A stretch of DNA of 64,000 bases, from assembly GCF_024586455.1 (NCBI RefSeq), contig NC_065922.1, forward strand, positions 21,200,089 through 21,264,088. Direction: 5' to 3'. Under the pieces are notes generated by a model. The model did no database searches. It saw only the letters and a program-made list of their open reading frames with translations, and was not told the origin of the DNA. The stretch comes from Bactrocera neohumeralis (taxonomy: Eukaryota; Arthropoda; Insecta; Diptera; Tephritidae). How positions within the stretch are numbered: the first letter of the stretch is position 1; each line of letters starts with the position of its first letter. This document shows positions 24,401 to 35,130 of this stretch, piece by piece. The position numbers were made by a program, and so were the translations under genes.

Positions 24401-26221
24401 ATATCCCAGTCAAGTATGAATATCCACCTATAGAATGACGCCTTAAAATTTTAAATAACTGTATCCGTGCTCCGGGGTATCCTCACAAAATCTGTCCTAA
24501 GAATTCTTAAGGAAAGTGGGCGAAAGCCATAATCTCTGTAAATCTTCGTAAATCTTGAGAAACATAATGAGCATCTAGAATGAAATTTTACTTAATTACC
24601 CATAAATTATGTAAATGAATATTAAAGTTGTATAAACCTTCAACAGAGTATACCCAACTAACAGCCACATAGAAACTACCGATAGGAAGGCGAACATTCT
24701 TTTAATACAAAAATGTCAGAGCTTTTACAAGTTCTTTTATTATTTTTATCTTGGAAACATTGAAGCCTTTTGAAGCCATAAAGCATTCTATAAGAAATGT
24801 TTTTCGAAAGTAATTTTCTAAAATAGTCAAAATAAAAAGTTCTTTACTATCAACTGCGCTATCTATTTTATTGTGTGCTTATAATTGGCATTGCAATTAA
24901 CAGTATGGTTAAATGAGTTAGCTCAAAATTTTGCTCTCTAACTAAAATTGCTATGTACAACAATGATTTCAACAGCATCATTATGCTTCCTGCTAATTTT
25001 GCACCTAGTTGCAATAATTGCACAATTTGCTTGCTACAGTTTTCTAAATTACTGTGTGTGTGCGGGCAGCCTGGTATACGTTGATGTAAATATATTTCAG
25101 TATAGAAGTAGTATATCAATGCGGATCTAAATTGCATATGTGAACCCGGCTATCAGCGAGTGTAACTAATTTATTCATAAATGCAACTCGCCACTGTGAT
25201 GAACAACAAAATGGCTTAATGAAACCGTTTGTGATTAGTTAATGTGTAATAATTTTGCAGGTAGAGACCAGGCTTCCAAAATAGTAGTATGCTATAATTG
25301 CTCAATTGACACTTAAGCGGTATTTCTACAACAGAACACAGGTCGCAGCTACCACGACTACTGTTCTTTCACTGTCATCGAAAACCATTTTTAGTATTTT
25401 CATATTCACAGTTCACCATATCTTTAGAAAATTTGTATGCCATTTTAGCCTTAAATTAGCATAATGGTTATTTTCGAAATCCGGAAAAATTTTCAGGTGA
25501 CATGACACAGTACCTATAGACTTGATAAAAAAATATACAAAGGTCTTATTCTTATGAAAAAATGCAAAAAAGCAAACAGTTACAAACATATTAAATTAAA
25601 TAAATCTACAAAAATGTCTCCACTGAACCTAGAATTTTTAATATTAAGCGTATACAAAAAATTTTTGAAGAAATTTATGCAAATGGAAGGTGGGAAGAAA
25701 TGAAATTCAAAGATGTGTAAATAAAAAACGATTCACAGGCAAATATTTACAGTGAGTTCTTTTTAATTTTTCGCCCCACAACGCTATGGGCGATTCTCGA
25801 CTACCTCTATTTATCTAAACAACAAAGGCAACAAGAAAGAACATAATAAATGCATGACGGAATGCCAAAAGAACAACATTATTTACTTTGCCGAATTTTT
25901 TTCATTCAGATATAACTTATTCGTGTATATCTTCATTTGTGGGATTCAAAGCAGTCGGTATGCATTTTATTTTACTTTGCTGAATGTTTGTATTAATTTT
26001 CTTTCTTAAAATGTTTAGTATTTATTACATTAGGTAAATTCATTTCTTACTGTCTGTTTGTTTGCACTATATCCGCCCCAAAATTTTTTTGTTTAAAATG
26101 TAATTAAATATTAGAATTTTCTCTAAAAAGTAATTACAACGTAATAAGGGGGTACTAACACATATACGCATATTCTGACAACAAATAGGTATAATGCTAA
26201 TATCTACCCTTTTCATACAAA
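24401..26221. other. AT-rich intergenic DNA, nothing recognised
   Basis: Short open frames only. The overlapping pair at 24868-25137 shows hydrophobic stretches, but that is expected from T-rich random DNA. Confidence 0.45.
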
Positions 26222-26275
26222 AGGGCCAGAGTTCGGTTTGGCGACTCCATGATCCAAGAGATCCGGTATGAAATC
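26222..26275 (-). repeat. Short sequence shared (inverted) with 10803-10856
   Basis: GGCGACTCCATGATCCAAGA (26240-26259) and its flanks are the near-exact reverse complement of TTTGACTTCATACCGGATCA followed by CTTGGATCATGGAGTCGCCA inside the Jockey-like relic at 10.8 kb. About 50 bp match with only a few differences. It is probably a scrap of the same element or of something inserted in it. Confidence 0.65.
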
Positions 26276-26803
26276 AAAGTTACGTTTTCAGACCCTTGTA
26301 TTGTGTATGTTGAGAGCAAATGGGAAAGCAAAAAATAAATCTCAGCTGTTATTGGACCAAACAGAACAATGAAAAAAAAAGCTCAGCAGTCATGACAATT
26401 GGAATTGACTAATTGAAATTATTACATCGAAATGACAACTGAGCTAAACCGATGAAGACAATGAGGCAGCAAACAATTAAGTTAACACGCGCTTGTGTGA
26501 AAGACTCGTAAAATGTCAATCATTTCACTCAAATGAGCGTCAACGGCAGCCACTAAAAATCACAATAAAATCCGCAGCTTGTTCAATTTGCGGAGGAATT
26601 TTTGCTCAAAAAAGATGTGTAGAAACGCACTGGCAACAATTTAATTATTTCAACGAACACACATTCACACTACTGCTACCCAGGCACCAAAAAAATTTGA
26701 AATTATATAACTAACCCAGTTTGTTATTCAACTGGGTTAAACAGATCTTAGTAAATTAAAAATATCAGCTTTAAAAATGTTTGGAAACCTGTTCATACTT
26801 TTC
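26276..26803. other. Non-coding DNA, nothing recognised
   Basis: One 73-codon open frame (26493-26714) contains spaced Cys and His residues (CSICGGIF...VETHWQQF) that superficially resemble a C2H2 finger half. There is no second finger or linker, so I do not call a gene. Confidence 0.4.
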
Positions 26804-27644
26804 AGGGATTGTTCGGAAAATAATAGGGCTGTTTTAGATTTCGCTGTGACTGTATCCTTCGAGCAAACTGGTAAAGTCAGGACAAACATTTTCGCGCGAC
26901 GTATTTCTGTGCGTTGTGCAAGCCGTCTGCAGCGTTCATTAAAAACTTACACAGATTAAATTCTGTGTGTAAATTCAGTAATATCTACGTACACCTTAGT
27001 CGACGTTCTAAATGATTAAGTAGGCTTAAAACTGTTGTTTTTATTATTTTAGAAATTCTACAACATTTTGGAAGAATAAGAGGTCGCTGATGAAGACGGT
27101 GCTGGGAGACCTGCGACTTCGACAAACACTGACAATGTAACTCGTGTGCGCAAAGTTTTGAACTCAGACCGTCGACTAAGTATACGTTTAATTGCCAAGA
27201 TGTTAAATTTCATCAAATCAATGCCAAGTTTTGCGTGAAAGCTCTCTAGATTCTCAAACGAAGGGTCAATCGTGTCCGACAGAAGTAGCACCAAAACAAC
27301 ACCCCGGCTCACACCGCCTTTATTGTGAACAGGTACCTAACCACGGCCGGCATCCCAACGCTTCTGCATAATTTTAAGCCCAGATTTGTGGCCCCTGGAC
27401 TTTTTGTTTCACCTTGCCTGAAAAGGCCGATGAAAAGGGATCTTCCAACGCAGCATGCATCGGCTCTCAAGGCTATTCCGGAAAATGCCTTCCGCTTCAA
27501 TGCTTAGAAATCGCGCTGGCAGCGCTGTATCGACGCAGAAGGAGCCTATTTTGAAAGTTTTTAATTAATTGCAACGGTAAAAAAAATTATTGAACCAATT
27601 TTTTTTAAATCGACTCAGTTCTATTACTTTCCGGACGAACCCTA
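26804..27644 (+). mobile_element. Mariner-like relic with recognisable termini
   Basis: The left end reads AGGGATTGTTCGGAAAATAA and the right end in reverse complement AGGGTTCGTCCGGAAAGTAA, a diverged inverted repeat about 840 bp apart. Inside, AGRPATSTNTDNVTRVRKVL followed by NSDRRLSIRLIAKML (about 27105-27205) matches the linker between the two N-terminal helix-turn-helix motifs. Near the right end, mixed frames give LKRPM and RWQRCIDAEGAYFESF, the usual mariner C-terminus. The catalytic middle is almost entirely absent and frames are broken. The element is dead and internally deleted. Confidence 0.78.
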
Positions 27645-28478
27645 TAGGCAATTTGGCTCCAGGGCCCCTTATCTGAACCCCAATTCCATCAACCTGCGAA
27701 TGTACACTTCAGGAATGGCCCTAGGCAAGAGTGACATAGCTTAATTCTCCCCAATAATGACATGCCTTTAAACGCTTACCAACCTTTCTTTTGGAGGGTC
27801 CCCCCAGGGATCATATCCCCTTTTATGGATTTTCCAGAGCTCAAGATGGAAACAAGGTTTCAAAGATTTACATTAACCAAACGATTTACTATTTCTTTCA
27901 ATACTTTTCAGCCTATGAATATATAAAACAGCACAACATCAATAAAAGTACATTAATTAATCACTTGGAATAATAAACTTTTAATCACCACCGACCCCCT
28001 ACATTTCATATAAGTGATTCAAAATGAACGTCCCATTAATCTCCAGCGAAATTTATTTCTAGCGTCCATTTCAACATTTAACGTGACAGTGAAAGTCAAA
28101 ATATGTTTATTGCCTACATTCGTTTAAAAAATATTTATAATACATAGTATATTGATTATTGCACGATTTAATGCCTCTTTACAGAAGATTAATCTTATTT
28201 ACTGTTTTCTCCCATGGCTTTTTTTCACAGAAAAATAAAATTGGATAACAGAAAACCAAACAAAATCTGCTCTTCACACATACTACGGAAATTTGTCGTA
28301 ATTATCAATTCTGGTCACGACGCAGACCCGACGAAAACACACAACCAACTAAGCATTGAGTTCCAGCGGTCTAACGCTCCCACTATCACAAATATCTTTA
28401 GGCATATTTTCGCATTACTTTGTGCCCAAATGCAAACAAAGCACCATCAAATACGAGGAATACACGAGTAAACGAAAT
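27645..28478. other. Upstream region of the receptor remnant, with a GC-richer patch
   Basis: Positions 27650-27860 are visibly richer in G and C than the surroundings (for example GGGTCCCCCCAGGGATCATA at 27798-27817) but carry no recognisable domain. Open frames at 28214-28471 precede the receptor start without similarity to it. No promoter motif is convincing here. Confidence 0.4.
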
Positions 28479-28822
28479 ATGCTACACAATCAGAGCGTCG
28501 CACCCACACTGAGTCCGACGGCGCCCGTTATGGTCGCGCTGCCGGGAGCCTGCCCGCCCAATTGGAGCAGCAACAACACCTATGACTGTATTAACGAGAC
28601 TTTGGACAATACTGTGGGCATGTAGCACTAACGCAAGTTTTACCGGACTCCTTGGACAAGATGGCGCAGAGGTGGGATATGATGGAAATTACTCTTTGCC
28701 ACGAGACGGTCTCTTGGAATTTGAAATGGACCCACTGGTGCACGTTGTGTCAACCATTGTGTCCGTATTTTTCGGCATCATCGGCCTTGCAGGCCTTTTG
28801 GGAAATGCGCTCGTCATTTTAG
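28479..28822 (+). pseudogene. AstA-R1-like: Allatostatin-A receptor 1-like, exon A (N-terminus and TM1), frame-broken
   Basis: The ATG at 28479 opens a serine/asparagine-rich extracellular N-terminus with glycosylation sequons (NQS, NWS, NET). After about 47 codons the frame hits a stop at 28623. The neighbouring frame resumes with STNASFTGLL and NYSLPRDGLLEFEMD, and leads into TM1 (HVVSTIVSVFFGIIGLAGLL, then GNALVIL) up to 28822. A one-base insertion or two-base loss near 28619 explains the break. TM1 with the GNxLVIL motif is typical of class A receptors and closest, from recall, to insect allatostatin-A receptors, which couple to Gi/o at the cell surface. The exon ends in phase 1 at TTAG|GTGAGT, a good donor. 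With the lesions in exons B and C this is a pseudogene; an assembly error for this single base cannot be excluded. Confidence 0.85.
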
Positions 28823-30059
28823 GTGAGTACAATAATGTAAATCAAATGTGTACAGCATACAAAATGTGCGTACGTGTGTTTACTGACTGAATCTATTTGC
28901 TTGTGCTCATTTGGATAACTGACCCCGCAAATACTCATATCTATGTAGCCATATGCTTGTATAGTTAACAAATAAGTGCAGGCAGTGGGTGTGTGAGATA
29001 ACTGCTTAATGGGTTTGCGGATGCCAGCACAAATCCAAAATCAGTGCAAAATATTGTCCCGCTCTGATTGTGTTAAAATAGTAAATTTGCGAAAACGTTC
29101 ATGATTTGCCATAATTGTAAGAATTACTTTTAACCGGTGATGCAAGGAGAGGTACTTCTTTCAATAGTCTTTTTTCGACAGATCGCAAATGCCTAAAGAA
29201 GTAACTTAAAAATTATTATAAAATGCAGCCAAATTATTATCCTTCGGTTTTTAATTTCTTCCGTTCGCAATCATCGTTGCTCAGCAACAAAAGTGAATAT
29301 AATGATTGTTGCAGTAAGATATGTGTAATAAATGAGTGCTTACGTAAAACGCAGGTGTAAAAGTGTAGCAAAAGTGTTCAGACGTGTACAAGCGTGCCGA
29401 CGTTGAGTGCTCTTCACGTGTAGAATCTGCAAGTACTCTGGTAAAATAGAATGTATACTACGGCTTGAACGACTATCAGCATGTGGGGTATACATATGTG
29501 TACTTATGAACGCATGTGTACAAGATTGAGTACGTGAACGGGCTAGTCAGGTGACAGGCTGCATATCAAACGCGTTTTGTTGAGCACCTACGTTATTTTG
29601 GTGGCAAGTGGGAAGTCAAGGCCATGCAGTAGTAGTAGTCTCTTTGCAATTTCCTTTCTTTTGCAAACCACTTCATCCGATAGCCATTGTGTCTTGCAAT
29701 TGCATGTAGTTCACCATGGTATATCGACTAGCCTGGTACTTAGCACAGTTGTTGTTTTCTGCTATTCAATGGAATCTTTTGTTGTAATTGCATTCTTACG
29801 TTCACACAAGAATATAAGTTTTATATGCACAATTGTAGCTTGATAAGTCGGGAAATTTTATTTTTTTTTTCAAATCGAAAATTTAGTTCAGATGGCTTCA
29901 AGGTAACTTTGAAGTTAATTCCTTTAGAAAGGTGTTCTTCATTTACCTCAAAATTATATTTACTACAATTTTAGATTTTATATAAGTCTCTCAGATTTTC
30001 TATATCCTATAACCACCCATATAACCAATTTTATACTAGTTTATTGAATTATTTTTCTT

Positions 30060-30500
30060 TTTTAAGAAGAAGCCTAGGTATAAATATTTTTCAACGAAAG
30101 TCAGTTAAAGCCAAAGAAAGTTAGTGAATACACGAGAGATCCCGGTAGACTCGTGGAGATAAGAGAAAAGCCACTAAGAAACGCGGAGAGCAAGTGGAAG
30201 TTAAGAGACAAGAAAAATACCAATAAGAAATGAGGACATAGCTCACTGTACGCGATCCAATGACAGCAAAGTAGGGTGAGCGAGAGCAGGTAAGGGCCTA
30301 CAAAAAAATATATATAAAGACAGTAAGAAGTTCAGAGAGCCAGGATAGGCAATAAAAATCGATAAGGGCAATGAGAGTCGCTAAATGGCAATAAATGAAG
30401 AGTGGTGTGAGAGGGACTCTCTTTTTATGGTAGGATGCAAATTTACCAAATTCGAGCGCAGTGAAAACCGAGAATAGCCAGTGGGAACCGGGAAATCCAA
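30060..30500 (+). repeat. Purine-rich, strand-asymmetric degenerate tract
   Basis: Over about 440 bp the plus strand is dominated by A and G (for example AAGAAACGCGGAGAGCAAGT around 30175), with recurring GAGA, AGTGAG and AAGAGAC words spaced 20-30 bp apart, suggesting a decayed tandem repeat. A similar tract occurs at 45110-45420. It has no coding resemblance; the opposite-strand open frames here are by-products of the skew. Confidence 0.55.
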
Positions 30501-30514
30501 GAAGAGGTATCTCA

Positions 30515-31240
30515 AAAGCCATTTTTGACAGATCACTCTGTCCAATACGCAGTGAAGAAAATATAGCAGCCTTAACTGAGAGTGTATACGAAGACCGTGC
30601 AGAGTCGATTCAGCGCCGTTTGCAGCAACTCGGACAGACGTATGAACAACTTGGCAAATTTTACATCGAGTTTTTAAATTGAAAGCGTACAAAATACAGC
30701 TTGTGCAAGAACTGAAGCCGCTCGACCTTTCCAAGCGACATCGCTTCGCTCTATGGGCTTTTGAAAAGTTCCTAGAAGTTCCGACGTTTTCGAGCCAAAT
30801 TTTGTTCAGCGATGAGGTCCATTTCTGGCTCAATGGGTATGTAAACAAGCAGAATTGCCGCATTTGGAACGAAAAGTAAAGAGTTGTCATTTCACCCAGA
30901 AAAAAACAAAGGTTTGGTATGGTTTGTGCCCGGTTCATACAAGACTGCGTCACTTCCAACACATTGCATCAATCAATGGATTTATTGAGAGAACACTTCG
31001 GTGAGCAAATGTTTACAAGTTTTGAGCCAGTCGATTGGCCACCAAGATCGTGTGATATCGCACCGTTGGACTTTCTCCTATGGGGATATGTAAAGTCTAA
31101 AGTATATTCAAATAATCACGCTTCGATTCAGGCCTTGGACCGAAACATCACGCGTGTCATTCGCCAGTTGCTAGTTGAAATGCTCGAGGGAGTCATCGAA
31201 TGATAATCAACATTCACCACTAAATTTGAAGTATTTATGT
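30515..31240 (+). mobile_element. Rosa-type (DD41D) mariner relic, copy 2
   Basis: Three broken frames align in order with the copy at 42.6 kb: EENIAALTESVYEDRAESIQ, then AYKIQLVQELKPLDLSKRH, ILFSDEVHFWLNGYVNKQNC (first catalytic Asp), and SMDLLREHFGEQM with WPPRSCDIAPLDFLLWGYV (third Asp region) and KSKVYSNNHASIQAL. The second catalytic Asp segment (QQDGAT) is deleted, and stops occur at about 30680 and 30877. It sits inside intron 1 of the receptor remnant. It is clearly older and more decayed than copy 1. Confidence 0.85.
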
Positions 31241-32305
31241 TTTTTCTTTAGAAAAATAGAAAACTTAGAAATGAATTACCCATATATTAAAACCCGTTTC
31301 GGTTTTATTTTTATGACATAGACTGTTTCATTTACATTTTCAACCGAAACACGTGTTTTATTTTTTTTTTAATGATACACATTTTAGAGCAGCACTTGCT
31401 TTTGCATTGCTTTCACACCTACATATAAGCAAGTGGATGTATTCTTGCTATTTCTGCTGATGTTACAATTAAACGCACACCTTGAGACAGTTAGTGATGC
31501 ATAGTACACATGTGTGTTAATATAAATGTTGAAGGACTTAGCCATGTGCGAGTAGTTGCTTTAACTTAAATGACTTACAACTTTGTTTTCATACTATCTG
31601 GTTCTACTAAGTATCAGGAAAAAGTTAAAAATAAATTGAGTTTTGTAATTCGGGATAAGCGAAGAGTTGCAAAATGTTGCTTTAATTTATATAAAATTCG
31701 TCACATATCTATAGAGGCCCTACATACAATATATAAAATTAATATATGCAGTATATAACGGAACATGGATTAATTTGTATACATGCAACGAAAGATCTGT
31801 GGGATTTGTAAACCACAACTTTGACATGGCTTAGCTTGTTTTTCACTCATGTCCCCTTAATGAAACCTTTCGCCAATATACATATGTTCGTATGTCGTTT
31901 GTCGTGTTTGCAACATCCAACATATTTGCGTAACAGATTACAACAACGCAAAAAGTTTAAATTCGTGTCAAACTGGGTTGAAATGAGTATGTTTGTGTGG
32001 ATGTGATCGAGGACACAACTAAGCCCAAATAAAAAACTGCCAACGCAAAAGTAAAGAAAGCGTTTTGTTCTCTCTAAGCACTCTTTAAAACTCGTATGAC
32101 TTTGTTTACAATGGCACTGAAGATGTGTCACTCAACGCAGCATTTTTTATGCGCTCTCTAGGAAAAAAATTAGCATTTGGTAAGAGGAAAAGTGGCTCCA
32201 TTTCATCAAGTAGAGTGGTTGTATGGTAAATGACACCTCGACTTAAAAATCCTAGTATCTACGAATATTTGTATACACTGACCTAATGAACATACCACTG
32301 TGAAT

Positions 32306-33242
32306 AAAAAATGTTACTACTTTGTTCATAATTTTAAAATTCCTAATTTATTCTTCAAAATCTATATCGTCACCATTAAAAGTAATCCCCCTTGGCAATA
32401 ATACACTTGTGCAAATGAATAGCGTTCAATGCGCATAGTGACTCACGTTTAATGTCTTCTATTGACTAAAAACAGTTTCCCCGGAGCGGCCATTTGAGTT
32501 TGCTGAATAGCCAGAAGTCACAAGGAGCTAAATCAGACGAATACGGTGGTTGTGGCACGATAGTGGTTAAAAATTCGGCGAAAAACTTACGAAGAATCAA
32601 TGCAGTAAGCGACAGAGCACCATCGTGGTGCAAAAATCAATTGTTTTTGTGGTTTGACGTGGTTTTTTCGTCTTCGACTCATCTTTGCCACGATATTTGG
32701 CGGATTGAGCGGCTGATCCTGGTCATAAGCATAGATCTAAGGCAAGTCGCCATTAATAATACCTTTCTCCTGGTAGTCGTAAAGCATCATTTCACAGTCT
32801 TTAGCGCGACGCTGCTTTTCGAAAAAAATTTAGTGATTTTGGAACCAATCGTGATTTCACATTGTTTAGGCGCAAATATTCTTTCAAAATAGTTTTCACT
32901 AATCCTTTCGATATTTCAACGATGCCAGTAAAATCTCTGACTGTTAGTAGTCGATTTTCAAATATCAATTCTTTTAATTTATTGACGTGTTGATCATCAG
33001 TCGATCTTAATCGCCGTCCTGCACGTGGTCGTCCGTCAACGCGTTATCGACCCTCTTTGAATAATTTGTAATAATCAAAAACTGTTTGCTCGCAACAAAC
33101 AATTATCACGAAAGACCTTTTCCAACTTCTGAACGTTTCGACACCAGAAATTTGATTTCGAACCTAAAATTTAATCGACCTTATTTTTTGAATAATTGCA
33201 CTCATGCACGAATGCACTTTATATGTACTTCAGAAAGAAATA
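32306..33242 (-). mobile_element. Mariner-like element, sister of 18709-20373
   Basis: The left end (AAAAAATGTTACTACTTTGT followed by an ATTTATTCTTC block) aligns with the left end of the 18.7-kb element. The right part (GTGTTGATCATCAGTCGATC, with AACAAACAATTATCACGAAA further right) aligns base by base with 19978-20230 there. On the minus strand it encodes the third-Asp block in decayed form (around 32470-32560) and the N-terminal helix-turn-helix block near 32990-33180. Plus-strand open frame 32494-32892 is a shadow. It lacks the nested repeat found in the other copy. The right terminus is not recognisable. Confidence 0.8.
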
Positions 33243-33569
33243 GGTTTAGTTAAAGCCTAGTCTTAACTACAAATATTCAATATAGGTGGTATTAACGGGC
33301 ACGGAAGGAAAGTTCTGAGAAAGATTTAGTACGTTGCTCTCATGAGTGAATCGGGAAAATTTGGAGAAAATTAGGTTAGGGGTGACTAAGATATGCCATA
33401 TTCACAATTAAAGTATAGATTATTCTTACCAACCTTAATCTGGTTTCAAATGTCTTCGAATCTTGTTATATTAAAATCGGTTAAAGAATTACCATATATA
33501 CACAGGTACATAGCTGAATTGCGACGTCTGACAGGTCCGATTCTTTTTTGATTAAAACTAAAAATTTAA

Positions 33570-34350
33570 ATGAAAGGGTGCACACGTAGGTTGCTTTTTA
33601 TATTTCGGGATTAAAGAGCAAAAACAAATTTTTATCATCGAAAATCGCTTGACGATTTTTTCCAAAATATTCCACATTAAGATCTATACACTTGCGCATG
33701 CGTTTGAACCAATTTTCGAAGCACTTTCGGCACTCTGATTGAGTTACCTCCAAAACATTAGTTTATAACTTTTTCCTACGGGAATAAAAAAAGTCATTTT
33801 AGTGTCAAGTCAAGACTTTACGGTGAACCAATCATTAAGTCGATGTTTAAAGTGCTCAAAAATGCAGTTTTTTCCTTCGATGTGGGAGAGCTCGTATTGT
33901 CATGATGAAAAATTATCCATTTTCTGCGGTTAGTTTTCCTGATTTCTTGCAATACAACCAGCAAACAGATGGTTTTGTATCCCTCAGATTTTATCGTTCT
34001 GCGTTGTTTTAGTAATTTGGGTGCGATATATCCAGTTGTTCCAAGAAAACAAGCAAGCAACTATTCTCTCTGTTGTATTATCTCTCACAATTTCAAATAC
34101 CTGTTTCGAAAAACAGTTATCGTATTTTTCTAACATTTCACTCAACTATGGAGCCTTGTTTTGAGCAATCGACAAATTGTATGGGACTCAACGTGAAATT
34201 TTTTTTTACTGTCAAGTGTCCATGCAATATTGAATGTATTCTGGTGCCACTAATGACTATAGTTGTTTCAATTCGCCCTCAATTGTATTCACCGTACCAC
34301 CAACCAACTCCTGTCATCGTCAAAAATTGAATTAAGCTCATCTATACACT
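33570..34350 (-). mobile_element. SETMAR-type mariner relic with internal deletion
   Basis: On the minus strand the order is: ETTIVISGTRIHSILHGHLT (helix-turn-helix recognition helix), after the deletion LACFLGTTGYIAPKLLKQRR, KTNRRKWIIFHHDNTSSPTS (second catalytic Asp), TAFLSTLNIDLMIGSP, then after a break VLEVTQSECRKCFENWFKRM and RKCIDLNVEYFGK (C-terminus, about 33660-33770). The first catalytic Asp segment and the SPDLAPNDFF block are missing. It ends about 150 bp before exon B of the receptor remnant. Confidence 0.82.
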
Positions 34351-34498
34351 CTTGTCAATCCACTCCGAAAATAATAACAGTAGAGTTCATATACTAGTAT
34401 ATTACGTAGAATTAAAAGTAATGCATTTCTAATTTAAATTACTAATACCTTGAACAATTATTGAATCAATTTTAAATTCATCTTATATTTTTTCACAG

Positions 34499-34711
34499 TG
34501 GTCGTCGCCAACCAGCAGATGCATTCCACCATCAACCTGCTAATTATCAATCTAGCCATTTCCGATAAACTCTGCTTGGGTGGCCATTGTGACATCGGCC
34601 ATACCCGTGGCGTTATCGCACTCCATTCAACTATACTATTTCAAAGGACGCAATTACACAGCGTGTGACTTTTCATCGCACGAGGTAATCTGGAATCTCG
34701 TTGCTTTCCAG
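34499..34711 (+). pseudogene. AstA-R1-like: Allatostatin-A receptor 1-like, exon B (TM2 fused to TM4), internal deletion
   Basis: After the acceptor TTTCACAG the frame reads VVVANQQMHSTINLL and IINLAISD, the loop-1/TM2 start of the receptor. At about 34565 the frame jumps: INSAWVAIVTSAIPVALSH follows, which is TM4, then SIQLYYFKGRNYTACDF and SSHEVIWNLVAFQ (extracellular loop 2 with its conserved Cys). Family members have roughly 80 residues here, including the rest of TM2, TM3 and the DR(F/Y) motif, all absent. The exon is 213 bp where about 460 would be expected. The deletion also shifts the frame by one. It ends CAG|GCAAGT, a GC-type donor. Loss of TM3 rules out a working receptor from this allele. 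Confidence 0.87.
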
Positions 34712-35130
34712 GCAAGTGACACACTTTTTGTAACAGGCTCCTTTCACTGAACATGAAGTGAATTCGACACATTGTTCTTGCGATAGTGTCAGTTTTCTTT
34801 TAGTCAAGTTAGAAATAATAGATATACACTTTATTTTATTGGTGAATGGCACAAGCCGGGGAAAAAAACGTTGTTTTTTCCATGAATTTTCTAAATATGT
34901 CGGTCTGAAAGTTAAAATTATGTATGCCATAGAATATTCTACCTACGAACCCGACATCTCATTAGTTCTACACTTATGACATACATCGGGATTTTAAGTT
35001 GTAGATAATTCTTTCAAAGAGTAGGTCAGGATGATAGTTTTCATGAATGTGAAGAATATACCAGGCCGCGTGTGTGAAGATGTAATCTCCGTGTCATCTA
35101 CATCTCAGAATGAACGTCTGTCAACTACGT

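Larger units (their letters stand above)
28823..34498 (+). other. Intron 1 of the receptor remnant (5676 bp)
   Basis: Bounded by GTGAGT at 28823 and TTTTTTCACAG ending at 34498. The phase (1) joins TTA-G to TG-GTC and gives LVILVVVAN, so the boundaries are well supported. It contains a purine-rich tract, a rosa-type mariner relic and two other mariner relics. The segments 28830-30050 and 31240-32300 hold nothing I recognise. Confidence 0.8.

Noticed and set aside
23857..24401. Plus-strand open frames opposite the LINE copy
   Set aside because: They are the antisense of the recognisable minus-strand linker coding sequence.
26493..26714. Possible single C2H2 zinc finger
   Set aside because: Spacing fits only loosely, there is no second finger, and no splice or promoter context supports a gene.
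33302..33340. Similarity of GAAAGTTCTGAGAAAGAT to the LINE segment near 46987
   Set aside because: About 20 bp only, with no neighbouring LINE blocks; too short to call an insertion.
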